Notes under the pieces: generated by a model | Databases searched by the model: none | What the model saw: only the letters and a program-made list of their open reading frames with translations | Told to the model about the DNA's origin: nothing | In this document: piece by piece, positions 45,488 through 58,350 of the stretch | How positions within the stretch are numbered: position 1 is the stretch's first letter | Layout of the letters: each line of letters starts with the position of its first letter | Translations under genes and position numbers: made by a program | Origin: Strongylocentrotus purpuratus | Lineage: Eukaryota > Echinodermata > Echinoidea > Camarodonta > Strongylocentrotidae | Length of the DNA: 64,000 bases | Reading direction: 5' to 3' | NCBI RefSeq assembly: GCF_000002235.5 | Contig: NW_022145562.1 | Location: forward strand, 751,001 to 815,000

Positions 45488-46984
45488 ATTGCCGTGGATG
45501 CCGAGCCAGATTTTTAAACCGTCAAAAAAATTGCCACGGCACTCACGGTTCGGATGAGAAACCACACATGTCACATGCATATTCACCTGTTCTACACATT
45601 TCTCCATAATAGCAGTGATGGGATGTTCCTTTGTCTATCACAGCAATTGTTGAGGGTAGAATGAGGAACTGTATATTTTGTCTTCTTTATTTGTCCGTCA
45701 TGTTCAGAGTGGCCTACTTGGGATTCTGACTAAACATTGTTTTGTATACAAACATTCCAAGGCTCCGACTAGCAGGCCCAGGTTGACAGTCTTTAAAAAA
45801 CAGCTCGCTGATCTCACATTCTTATTCATATTGTCCTCAAACCTCGCGAATTTTCTCATTCTATAGCACATCTCAAATGGGCTACCCAATATTCAAATGT
45901 GCATCTTCTTTATGTTTTCATATATCAAATTGAATTCCAACTACCACATACATCTGTGAATACTGATGTACACCTCCTCTTTTTCCTACTTCTTTTTTTT
46001 CTCTCTCTCTCTTTCCCCTTTTACCAATATCTTTTTACTCCATATTAGTATCATTATGCATCCATTGAGGGCTCATGCTTTCAAGCTTTGCTTACTTTGT
46101 CAACCCTCCTGTTTGATGTTTTCGATTAGTTTCAGCCAACCTTACTATATGCTACATAATATGTAGAATATGGTAAGATATAATATTTTGTTTGTTATGT
46201 ATAAAATGTAGAATGATTTGTTTGTTATATATTTGTAAACTGCAAAAGAAAAAGAAAATCAAACAGAAATAAATTAATACAAATAAATCAAATACATCAT
46301 CTTATTTCCCACTTTATCCGATCTATTTGAAATTGATTCACTACGTAAAGGTACTAATTAAGAGGTACTTTATAGAAAGACAGTGAACTCCCCCCATAAC
46401 GTTTATTTAAGATATCAATGACACACCTACACACACCCACACACACGCTCACTTTTTTTTTTTTTTTTAACAATTTTGTTTTATTTCTCCAGATGTGTAA
46501 TACAAACCATGACATACAATTGAATAAAATAAACGTGTTCAATATTGATGCTTTTACATAAACATAATTAAACACAAACTTATTTGCAGTATAATATAAC
46601 TTAGCAACAAAGTAAACGTATAAGTACCTAAACATAATATGTCAATTGTAAATGTTATTTACTTATATATTACAAAAAAAAACAAATCTGGAGATAATTT
46701 TACTGAAACAATCCTGCCCCCTCCCTGCCCCCTACATCACACAGACATACTCACCCTCTATCACACAAACATACTCACCCACTCACACACATACTCACCC
46801 ACCCACCCACCCACCCACCCCCCCACACACACACACACAGTACTCACTCAGTGGATGTCTGCCAACATTCTCAACTTAAGAAAAATATACTAAATAAGTT
46901 ATCCAGGCCGCAAAATCGAGTTACGCTTTTAACAAGCTCACGGTGGAGAAGAAAGCAAATCTTAATTAATCTTAAGCTGCTCCC
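45488..46984. other. No gene; CA/CCCA microsatellites and a T run
   Basis: A T run lies at about 46452-46468, (CACC)n at about 46794-46820 and (CA)n at 46824-46840. The part next to 46985 may be the 3' UTR of the LINE on the minus strand, but I cannot fix its end. Confidence 0.4.
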
Positions 46985-49900
46985 ACTTTAAAAAATGTGA
47001 TCCTAGCTTTCCCATTTTAATTGCTATTTTCTTTTCCTCATCCCTATACTTAAAAATGCTTTTTTTTTCATCTTTTCTAAAGTTAGTACTCGCCCCCCCG
47101 ATCTTGACATAAATGTAACATACTTCACCATGAAAATGATAGTATTACACATTTTTATTCTATATGAACTACCTACCAACCCAACAAATATATCTCGCCA
47201 TTCTAAATCTTTAATTTCATCTAACTCAAAAAGTTGTATTAAAGCCTGCCATAACCTTTGAACGCTCCCACAAGATAAAAATAAATGTTTGTATGTTTCT
47301 ATTTCCTGCTTACAAAACGAACATAAATTATCACCAACAAAACCAAATCTATGAAGATGCTCATTAGTGTATATGGCTCCATGCAATAATTTAAATTGAA
47401 ATTCACGTTGTTTTCTAATGAGTATAGTAATTCTTGGTCTAACAAATATTTCTTTTAATTCTTTATCTATAAAATCATAATCATTTTGCCCATCCCTTAC
47501 CTGCAAATCATACGTTCGTTGCAGTGCTTTGATGAAATAATCATAGATTGTTCTTGAACCCACATCCACAAACTGTATTTTTTTACTAGAAATATGGAAA
47601 TAAGTAGTAAAGCTTATCAAATCAACCTCGAGGAATTCTATTAACCCTGAATCATCCTTCCATAACCTGGGTATCGCATCATAAATATCAATAATCATAA
47701 GCAAATTATTACCTTTCATACCGAGGTTCATAAAATATTTAACAGGCTTAACATGACCTTTCTCAACCAAATGATTCAGTTGAACAATCCCTCTTTCAAA
47801 CAAGTATCTATCAAATATACTTTTTCCATTTATACATATATTCTGATTATTAAAAATAATTGGATTAATATAACCCTCCAAATATCTTAGATTACTTGTC
47901 TCTTGCCATGCTTGCAACATTTCCATATAGTATGGTGGAATATCTAAAACGAGTTTAATCTTGTTTAAATCATAATCACATAAAAAAATAAATCTACCAC
48001 CCACAAACTGTAAGCAATGATCAAAAAACAATTTCCATCCCAAACTTTTCTCTCCATATAAAAGACGTTTTATCCACATTATGCGCTGTATTTTAACGGA
48101 CATTTGAAAATTAATCATTCTTAATCCTCCAAAGTCATAATCCTGATACATTATTGCCCGTTTAATTCTATCTTTCCCCCTCCATATGAATTCAAATGAA
48201 ATTTTTGCAACTTCTTTATATACCCAATGAGGGACAATAACGAGAGATGAAATATAATTTAATTTTGAAAGCGCATAAGTTTTTAGCAAATGTATTTTAC
48301 CCATAATAGTTAAATCTCTTTGTTTCCACCATACAAGCAATTTTTTTATTTTACTTAGAATTTCTTTATAATTCAAATCATCTTTTAAACTTCGATCTAA
48401 TGAATAACTAACCCCTAAAATATGTATTTCCTTAACCAAATTTCCAAATAAAGGCCCATCAGGTTTGTTCTCATCCTCACCCATCCACATAAAATGTGTC
48501 TTTGTTTTATTCACTTTAAGACCACTAATTTTTTCAAATGATTCAAAAATATATTGCAACCTTCTAACCGAATCAATATCCTTCAAAAATATTGTCATAT
48601 CATCTGCATATAACACTTGCCTAATTTCAGATTTTCCAAATGTAATCCCTTTAATACCGTTGTCCCTCCTTACTGCATGCGCCAAAATTTCGATGGCAAC
48701 CAAAAACAAATATGGCGATAATGGATCCCCTTGCCTTACTCCCCTTTCTATTTCAAAATACCCCGTGGAGTGACCACCGTTCATAACACAACTACTTATC
48801 CCTTTATACAATAATTTTACCCAAGAGCAAAATGAATCTCCAAAACCGAACAATTTCAATATTTGAAATAAATATCTATGAGATACAGAGTCGAAAGCTT
48901 TCTCAAAATCCACTGCACACAAAAACCCTTTCCCTTGTTCCCCATAATGCATAGAATAAAATAACATGTCATCTATCAATCGTACAGCTTCCCCAATATT
49001 TCTATCTTTTATATATCCAACTTGATCATGATGAATTATTTCATTTAAAACCTCTTTCATTCTTTTTGCTAGAACTTTAGATACAATTTTATAATCTACA
49101 TTCAAAAGCGTGATGGGTCGATAATTTTTTATATGGAGAGTATCTTTCTCTTCCTTCTCAATTAAGGTAATTACCCCTTGTTTTTGAGATGCCGTTAATT
49201 CCCCCCTTTCGTATGTTTCATTCAATACTTCTACTAACAAATCACCCAAAGTTGGCCAAAAAGTATAATAAAATTCAACTGTTAACCCATCATTTCCCGG
49301 GGTTTTATTCAATTTCATTTCTTTTAAAACTTTCAAGCATTCATCTTTAGTTAATTTACCTTCACAGATTTCCTTATTGTCTTCATTTAACTTTGAAATA
49401 TCATTGAAAAAGAAAGGGTCGTTTTGATTTATATCAGCCCTTAAAGAATATAAATCTTTATAAAATAGTTTAATTTCCTTTAAAATTTCCTCCTTATCTC
49501 TAGTAGTTTCCCCATTTTCTTTGTACACCTCCCTAATTACACTTTTCCTTTTATTCGATTTTAACAACTGTTCAAAATATTGCGTATTGTTTTCTCCATC
49601 TTCAAACCAAGGTGCTCTTGATCTTATTTTAATGCCCTGTCGAGAAAAATCATACAATTTATTTAGTTTATCCCTTTTCTCCTCAATGCAATCAACAATA
49701 TATTTAGTGGGTCCCACTACCAGTTCGCCTTCTAAATCCTTGATTTGTTTCTCTAACAGTTCTATTTCAACCCTCCTTGCTTTTGCCTTTTTCCGCGAGT
49801 ATGTTATAATAAATTCTCTCATTTTCATCTTTAAAAAATCCCAAAATACTAATTTATTCAAAATCTGTAATGACCATTCAGCTTTTAATTCCTGTATTTC

Positions 49901-50740
49901 CTTATTCATCTCTTCAACAAAATCTTTATCCATACATAAACTACTGTTAAATTTCCAATATGATTTCCCAAAAACAAACTTATCAACAAGATCATTAAAT
50001 TCTAGCCTAACGCCAGAATGATCTGGCGTAATAGATGTCAAAATCTCACACGTACCCACCAATTTTTCAACACTACAAGGTATAAACCAATAATCTAAAC
50101 GGCTTTGCACCACCGGCCAATTTTGTCGAAAAGTAAATTGCTTTACATTCGGATTTTTTTTCCTCCATATATCTTCTAAATCGTATTTATTTAAAAATTC
50201 CTTAATCAAATCAATAACCCGAGATTTCACCGGTGTTTTTGACCCCACATAATCTAATTTTCCATCCAATATACTATTGAAATCCCCTCCTAATAAAACT
50301 AAATAGTCCCGATCACACTGATCAAAAATACTTTCATCTAACTTCTTCAAAAATTCAATTTGTAAAGTTTCTTTATCTCTCGTTGGAAAATAAACATTAA
50401 CCAATAGCATTTTAACCCTTTGTATTTCACCTTTAAAAATAATGTATCTCCCCTCTTCATCTACTTTAATTTTTTTTTCTTCAAAATCTAAATGATTAGA
50501 AAATAAAATAAGAACCCCTCTACTATGGTTTGACCCATGACTAAAAACATTGGCCCTCCCCAATCTTGTTTCCACCTCTCTTCTATCTCTACTGTACTAT
50601 ATGTTTCTTGTAAGAAAATTATACTATTCTTTTTAGTTTTGCACCATTCAAAAATATTCACTCTTTTTAACCTATCTCTTATTCCTCTAACATTTAATGT
50701 CATGAAAGATAATTTCACTGCCATGTTATTTTATGTGTAA
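46985..50740 (-). mobile_element. Tx1/L1-type LINE, nearly intact ORF2
   Basis: Non-LTR retrotransposon on the minus strand. It encodes an apurinic-type endonuclease, reverse transcriptase and C-terminal zinc-binding region in L1/Tx1 order. No ORF1 is recognised upstream, and neither a poly-A tail nor a target duplication is obvious, so both ends are approximate. A 141-bp tandem array lies about 1 kb upstream on its 5' side. Confidence 0.9.
47024..50724 (-). CDS. LINE ORF2: endonuclease-reverse transcriptase, one frameshift
   Basis: The ATG at 50724 opens the endonuclease (LSFMTLNVRGIRDRLKR, IIFLQETYS). Near 50543-50547 a run of five A (T on the coding strand) appears one base short. The frame then continues as an 1183-residue stretch with SRGVLILF, LLGGDFNSILDGKLDY and TPDHSGVRLEF (endonuclease residues including Asp-His). 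The reverse transcriptase follows: NYRPITLLNVDYKIVSKVLA, FLCAVDFEKAFDSVSHRYL, GVRQGDPLSPYLFLVAIEIL and the catalytic YADD about 655 residues into the long stretch. The C-terminus has the zinc motif CSFCKQ...HLFLSC near residue 1085. It mediates target-primed reverse transcription. The single defect in an otherwise open frame points to a young insertion or to a sequencing error. Confidence 0.92.
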
Positions 50741-51745
50741 TTGTATCCAAAACCTTACATCGATAAACTCCAAAGAAACTTCCACACAATCTATTTCCAC
50801 CGTGAGCAAATGTATAGAAAAAACTATCTGCAGCCAAACATATATGCATACTTATCGTCGAATTATATAAAAAATGCAAGCAGAATCCACCCCGTACCAC
50901 ACAACCCAACGCATTCATACACACAAGCATATTCACTACACACACAACACCCCCACACAAAACAACCAAAATCTGCTCTTCGGTGTACGTAAACATTCGA
51001 GAGCAAGAGCCTCCCCCTTTCCCTGTCAATTTAACTAGACCAATGACAGAATAAACCAATGAACATTTCTTCTTGCACAAGTCGATGAGAAATACGTTGT
51101 ATTGTTATATAACCGTAATCTAATAAAAAAAAATTAAAAAAATACAAAGAGCTTTTATCCCTTAACAAATGCCTTGAATTGTATTACGGAACCCGCTTGT
51201 CATAACTAAGTTAAATGATTTTCCTAAAATGCATTACAGTGAATTGACCGGCCCGCGTACCTAATTACAATACGCACCTTCTAATTAAAAATAAAAACAC
51301 GATCCCAATAAACCAAATTCCCCCAAACGACACCAGTTCGGCAACCTAATAAACTGTTCGTGCAAACCGAACCCATCATGCTATCATTTACCAAGTTCTA
51401 TAATTTGCATAATAAGCCTCACCCATGAATGAATAGGCTCACACACCTGATCGTTTTGTATCCACTCCGTAAAAAAAACTCCTAAAGGGCGTTCCCGACA
51501 ACTCGAAAGAACACCAAACGTCAGCCCGACATAATGATAGGCAAGCATGCATACCGGATCCCAACACGTTCCTCCCTCTCAAAACATCACACCACCACCT
51601 GGCTTTAAACAAAATAGTTTTGGCTGGGTGAACAGATCGGACCATTATCCAGATACTCGAATTGTTTTCACTTTACAGAAAAAGTTTTAAATATGTATCA
51701 GTCATTTACTAAGATATGTGAATTTACATAGAATGCGTTATCGAA
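50741..51745. other. Probable 5' region of the LINE; no ORF1
   Basis: I see no ORF1-like frame on the minus strand. The stretch links the ORF2 start to the 141-bp array and may be LINE 5' UTR. Confidence 0.4.
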
Positions 51746-52275
51746 ATAAAGCTCATTATAATATTAAAAAAAAGCCGTCGTTACCCAGATACTATGGCAT
51801 TGTATAAAGGCGTTGCAATATACATCGTGAAAGAAAGCGGACGTTCAAAAGAGTTTATGGAAAGTACCTTGCAATAAAGCTCATTGTAATACCAAGAGCC
51901 GTGTTACCCAGATATTATGTTTTGCATAAATAGGCGTTACCACAAAGTACTTGAATATCGTGAAAGAGAACAAATCCCCAACAGACCAGCAAGGTTTATG
52001 GAAAGTACCTTGCAATAAAGCTCATTATAATACCAAGAGCCGTGTTACCCAAATATTACGTTTTGCATATATAGGCGTTACAACAAAGTACTTAAATATT
52101 GTGAAAGAGAACAGATCCCCAACAGACCAGCAAGGTTTATGGAAAGTACCTTGCAATAAAGCTCATTGTAATACCAAGAGCCGTGTTACCCAGATATTAT
52201 GTTTTGCATAAATAGGCGTTACAACAAAGTACTTAAAAATCGTGAAAGAGAACAGATCCCCAACAGACCATCAAT
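51746..52275. repeat. 141-bp tandem array, about four units
   Basis: AATAAAGCTCATT recurs at 51746, 51873, 52014 and 52155. The first unit is divergent (127 bp); the next steps are 141 bp. Shared landmarks are GCCGTGTTACCCAGATATTA, TAGGCGTTAC and CAGATCCCCAACAGACCA. Because 141 is a multiple of three, a repeating 47-residue frame stays open on the plus strand; this is probably incidental. Confidence 0.95.
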
Positions 52276-53254
52276 ACATTTACCCCTCTATCTGAATTTA
52301 CATAGATTTGCGTTATAAAATAATGAAATAGTCAATATACTGTTTAAGCATGTTTTGAGGGAAATGTTTCTTCTCACTTCACGCATGCATGCTTAGGGTT
52401 GTAATACAAATCCTGCTACAATTCTTTTTGTTTTCTTTTTTTTAAATACCAAGTTATATAATTTGCATATCATGCGTCACAAAATGATAAACAAATGATG
52501 AAACACTACTGCCAATTCGAAATAGCACCAGGGAATGTATCCGGACCTGTCCCCAAGCATTTTAGCCCCCTTAATAAACAACACCACCTGGCACCATTGA
52601 AATATTTTGGAAACCTCACTCCTACACATACTTAACCCCTTTATTCCACAAGTGGCAAAGCTTAGAAAAGGGAACTGAAACCAACAGCCCTTGGCGCGAC
52701 AATCTTATTAAAATATTATTATTGCTTTGGTTAGAACAATAATTAATGAACAACCTCTGGCAAAAAAAAAAAAAAAAAAAAATTGCCTGAAAAATCCCCC
52801 TTTTTGCTCAATGTTGTCACTTCATCTCCAATATTCAACATTTAAGGCATTATGGAGACGAAGTTGCACACAAATCAAACCTCGCCTTCCACATACCCAA
52901 CAACGATGAGAAACCCGAGGCTTCGCTTTATATTTCATATACACTGAAGAAAGAAAAGGAAAAAAAAAAATGTGTGTGATATTAACTATTGGTAAACGTA
53001 CGATAATCTTCTCAAGTTTTGTATCATTTTTTTAAAACTAAAGAAACGAACAGAATATGTATATATGTATATACATCCTTTTCTTCCTCTTTTTGAACAA
53101 TAATTTAAAAAAATAAAAAATAAAAAAAAACACCATTGTCATATACGTGACAGGCTAGTTTAGCCCAAAAATTTCACATTGGCTAATGTGTAGTAAACAT
53201 AAACAATACTTTATAACTTATAACTGGTACTCACACACACACACACACACACTC
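52276..53254. other. No gene; A runs and a (CA)n microsatellite
   Basis: Includes A runs at about 52760-52780 and 53105-53135, and (CA)n at 53232-53265. Nothing else is recognised. Confidence 0.45.
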
Positions 53255-53612
53255 ACACACACACCTCTAGATAGTAATGTAGTAAATGAAAACAGTAGAT
53301 CTTAGTAAAAACATAGCGCAAATTTTTAATTTCAATCATGGTTATATAAGGTGCGTATCTTTTTGTAACATAAGATTAGTTGCAATACATACCATATTCA
53401 TAATTGATTTGGCTTAATCTCGACATAAACTATCTGTGAAATTCATTGTTATAGAAGTCTAAAATGTAAAATGTAATACTGCATTATCATATTTTAAAAA
53501 AAGTGTAAACATATAGAGCGCGGAAATGCTTGACTTCAACTTAGGGTTAAAACCGCATTTACCCCCTCTCAAATAAAATAGTTATTAAAATAGTATGACT
53601 AGAAAAGAGATA
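53255..53612. repeat. Flank of the inverted segmental duplication, copy 2
   Basis: Reverse-complement match to 29765-30180. Homology stops exactly at the TTAA of the MITE at 53617, showing that the MITE inserted after duplication on this side. Confidence 0.8.
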
Positions 53613-53616
53613 TTAA

Positions 53617-54002
53617 AGATGAAGTTGAGTTCTGGTCATGCGATTGCATTGTGAAAGAAACGGTGTGGAACCGACCAGAAAAGGTTGATCATCTAGCATA
53701 TAAGAATTTGCGTGTATTGCAAGGTTCTGGAATCATCAAAATGATAAGAAATTTGGCCAAGTCTTGGTAAAGTTACAAACACTGTACACAGAAAGATGTA
53801 TATGGGACTACACGAACACGTGGCGTAAAAAGCCGGCCCCCGATTTTTACGATGTTACATGCATATTTAGAATATGAAGGCATATGAAGAGCCATGCTTT
53901 TCAGGGAACATGTCTTATCTGATGTTCTTCCACACTTGCATAATAAGAATGAGTAACGCTCACAAATCATTTTTCACCTCTTCCCAGAACTCAATCTTCT
54001 CT
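53617..54002. mobile_element. TTAA-flanked MITE, family B, uninterrupted copy
   Basis: Flanked by TTAA (53613-53616, 54003-54006). The terminal inverted repeats are AGATGAAGTTGAGTTCTGG and the complement of AGAAGATTGAGTTCTGG. The open frame on the minus strand inside it is not a gene. Confidence 0.88.
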
Positions 54003-54099
54003 TTAAATGTTCACACAATTCATACAGTTAGGACATCAAGAAGAAGTTAATTGGCAACGTAAATTTGGATTACCTCTTAGTTTATATATCCCTATCCAT

Positions 54100-54272
54100 A
54101 ACAATGGTATATTATATATATGGCCCACCCGAGGAGCCCCACCACTGCTACTACGCACGACAACGCACAAACTGACTACGCACATATAAGAAAGTACCGC
54201 CCCTGTAATAAGGTCTAGAGCGTTTCCAACTAAGGGAAGTGGTCGGCGTCGACCATTATGACGTCACTGGTT
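54100..54272 (-). other. 3' UTR of the EF-hand paralogue
   Basis: Conserved with 28768-28950, including GGTCGGCGTCGACCATTAT-type sequence (plus strand), TTATTACAGGGGCGG and the CATATATATAATATACCAT block on the minus strand. Confidence 0.65.
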
Positions 54273-57200
54273 TTAGTTTTGGTCGCTCTTCATCATCTGC
54301 TCGATGGCCGCGATGAGAGCAGGATCGACAGGAATGGCGAAGAACTCTTCAAGCGAGATCATTTCATCAGCTGCGAGGATGCACAGAGAGAAAAGGAGAG
54401 AACAAGAGAGAGGTGTGAAAGGAAAAGAGCATGTGAATGGTGCGACCGAAATAATAAGTGAGAGATATATAGTATAACTGGATAAAGATGATTACCTCTA
54501 TTACATATGTCCGGTATTTAACAGCGATCTAGCTGGAGAAACCATAATTCAATCAAACCTTTTATTCAAAATCACATTACAGAAGACAAATACAGGTAGG
54601 CCGTTTTCTTTCGTATGCGAATGTTCACATGTTTCACTCCATATCCCTCTGCATGTCCCAATTGTATTTCTGTTTCTCTCTGTCTCTGTCTCTCTCTCTC
54701 TCTCTGTCTTTTGTCGTCTCTTTCTCTGCCCCTCTCCCGAAAAACGTCTTTAGTGTAGAGTCGGAAATGCATCACTCATGAAATTGAGATAACAATAACT
54801 TCCACTTACAGTTATTGTCGTGGAAGCCGATCATCTCAGAAAATGGTCTGACTTTACCTCCGTCATCGGACCATTCTTTAACATCAAGCTGGTCGTCATT
54901 GTTGATATCGAGTACTTCGAAGAGTTTCCTGCTGATGTCGATATCGTGCAGGGTCTCAGTTTTGATGCTGCTCATGACGCTAAATTTGGGGAGACGAAAC
55001 AAATGAAACCTTTTGAGCTGTGATGAGAGATGTTTTTGTAGTTTGGCAAAACATAATTCTATTATTATTATTTTTCTTTCTTGTCCTCTTACCGAGGTGT
55101 TTTATTTCACATATTTCATATATATTTAGATCATTTAAAAAGATAAAAGTAATTAAATAAATAGTTATAACCTGACAATTTTTGAACAATTTTCTTGTGT
55201 TTCGTTAATAAAACACTATCGTGATATCGTAGTTTTAATTTGAAATTAATGAACATACTTTTCTATTGTACTCTTCACTTAACAATCACACCGAAGTTGG
55301 ATATACATTATGTATATTATGTATTGTCCTAAAATTAACATGAAGTTTATCACAATGTTTTCCCTTATTTCAATAAAATAACCTAAAACTAATACTTCTT
55401 CATTAATATTTATTTGTTCATGAAAGTAATTTTTATATAAATTTTCAATAATTTTCCAAAAAACTCATCAAAATAATATCACTAGCGGTATTATTTTCGA
55501 TACTTCATCCGCAATGAGTAATATATTTAGCATTAACTCTCACCTTATTACATTCTAAAAAGACATGAAAAGTAGTTTCTGTTTCTTTACATGTATCACA
55601 CTGGTCATTTTCCATTATACGCCATCTGCATAAATTATGTTTTGATGGAAATATGTTATGCAATACTTTAAAATTAACTTGCTTAAACCTACTATTTCCT
55701 ATTTGTTGAAATTTGAAATTAACTACTTTCTGCCAACTTAAAGATAAAGGTAAATACAAGTAATATTCTCAGTAGCGTGTAAAAATTGGTTTTTGAAGTT
55801 GTTTTTTCCGGAGGGATAAATAATAATGTTTCGTCTTGAAACTAGATATATTACCAAAATCTCCTGTAGCAACTTCTATCAAATCTTAAATGTTTTGTTT
55901 ACTAATTTATTGAACATTCTTTCGAACATATAATTTATTTAACCAATATCATGGGAAACATGTCTTCAATTATGCGTATTCGAACTCAAATGATAATTGA
56001 TGAATACCAACTTTACTATTCAACGAGTCTATTCAACTACCATGTGTTATCACGTGCTTTACTTTACAAATTCCAGCTACGTATCACTTTCAAAACTATA
56101 ATGTAGATTTTTAATCTAATATGACTGTTTTTCCATAATACCTCCTTTTTTCTGTTAGCTCAACTAAACCTCGACATTTAAAGTCTGACCATGCAACAAG
56201 AAGATTTTGATAAACTCTGACAGTCCATTTTGTATACACAGCATTTTCATATCTTTCTTATTCAAATTCCAATCCTGTCAATCCAACATCTGAATAATGA
56301 TTTCCATCTACTAGGTTGTTCATCCAAAATTTGCTTATCCAAGATAACTACAAAGAGTTTATTTTCGAACCCATGTCTACCATATCAAGACCACCATCTA
56401 ACTGTTTATTTATGCAGACATTCCTTTTCACTCTTTCTCCCTTTGAACTCCAAAGAAAAGCAATAAACTTGTATTCAATGATTTAATAACAACATTAGGA
56501 AGAGGTACTACAGTTGCCGTATACAGACAAATCAGTGAAATGATTAAGGCTTTAATAACAACCATTTTACCATAAAACGTAAATATTCTCTGTTTCCAGT
56601 TTTTCAATATATTTTAAATTTTTCGATTTTTTGTTGTCTCCATCCAAAATTCAACAATCATTTTCCTTTTTTTTTTTCCCCGATATATATTCCCAAATAT
56701 ATTATTGGTTGTTCACTACTTTCCCCACATTCTCCATTCGCATAATCTGCATTGATCTTCATTACTTTAGCCTTATCCCATTTTTCTTGAGGACCTGCCA
56801 CTGCTCCAAAATTTCTGACCTCCTCCATAACCTTAATCAATGATTCTAAACTATTTACCGAAATGGTCGTGTCATCTGCAAATTGATACACTTTTAATTC
56901 AAACAATGCACAACCTAATATATCGATTCCTTTTATATATTCGTGTTGTCGGATCTTACATGCTAGAAATTCAGCTACAATAACGAAAAGTAAAGAAGAC
57001 AATTGGCATCCCTGTCTTACCCCTTGCTCAATAAAGAAAGACTTGGACATCCACCCGTAATTTATCACCTTTCCCTTTCCATTACAATTCTATTATTATT
57101 AATCATGTAATAATAATAATAATACATAACATTTATTAGGCGCTTAATACTGATGTTTCTAAGCGCACAGTGTTCTGATTAAGAGAAGACTATAACCCGT

Positions 57201-58313
57201 AGAATTAAATTAGAAGAAAAAGCAAAAATACAAAAGTAACATAGATAAGGTAAGAAAAACAGTGGCAATCAACTAAATAAAGACAAATATGGTGCGCACC
57301 TCCATTGACCGACGCACAACTGCAATTTACAATTTGAAAAGATAGGTTTTGAGTAGAGATTTGAATTGAGATACAGAGGGGGCGCAGTGAATAAAGGCGG
57401 GCAGTTTGTTCCAGAGATTTATGTAACTATCCATACATCTCTTTTCATATAGCATTGAGGAGGAACCTTAAATTTATGCGACGACACAATTTTTCCCTTT
57501 ACTCGTTCGTTCGTTCGTGTCTCCTTAGATCAGGATAGTTATGTAAAGTTCCTTAACTAAAATTGAATTAAATTAAATCAAGTTCTTCCATCGCTCGATT
57601 GCTGCAATGGCCGTTTCATTAACAAGGGCCAGGTCTTCATCTGTGCATCCCGTTCCGCCGCACTGCAAGATGTGGTCCATCGTCTAAGTCTCTCCACAGT
57701 CGCAGAGAGTATCTCCTTCATGGGCATAGCCCCATCTTGCCATATTGACCTTACACCGCCCCATTTTCGTCCGCATTCGATTTAGGCATTGCCACTTCGG
57801 CCACTTTTACTAATTTCTGACGATTACACATTTTTACTGGCATTGCCAACGCTGAATAATAATAATAATAATTATCAAAATAATAATAATGAATCACAAA
57901 CATATTATGTAATAAATGAATTAAGATTTAAAAAATGGGTGAGAGAGCCGTTACGAAGTAGCCGTAGGCATTATGTTTTCGGGTTGTCCGTCCGTACGTC
58001 CCGTTCTCGTGATCGCGTTATCTCAAGAAACTGATTGATGGATTCCTGCCAAACTTTAGTCATGTATGTAACTTGCAGAGCCAGTGAATTGATTAAATTT
58101 TGGGTTCATGAGGTCATAGGTCATAGGTCACAGGGCTCAGCAGTGGCGGATCCAGGGGGGGGGCCCCCCCTTGAGAAAAAAATCATGTAAAATCACGTGA
58201 TTTTTACCTTTTTGGGGGGTTGGGCCCCCCCCCCCCCCCCTGGCGCTCAAGGGGGGGGGGGGGTGCAAATTGAATTTTTTTTTGAGGATCAAAAAAAAAA
58301 AAATGTGCTCACT

Positions 58314-58350
<37 letters not shown>

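Noticed and set aside
48465-48773. Plus-strand frames at 48.5 and 49.5 kb
   Set aside because: They are antisense shadows of the LINE ORF2 reverse transcriptase and endonuclease regions.
51951-52211. Protein with 47-residue repeats
   Set aside because: The frame is open because the tandem period is 141 bp, a multiple of three. There is no domain, and it breaks in the divergent first unit.
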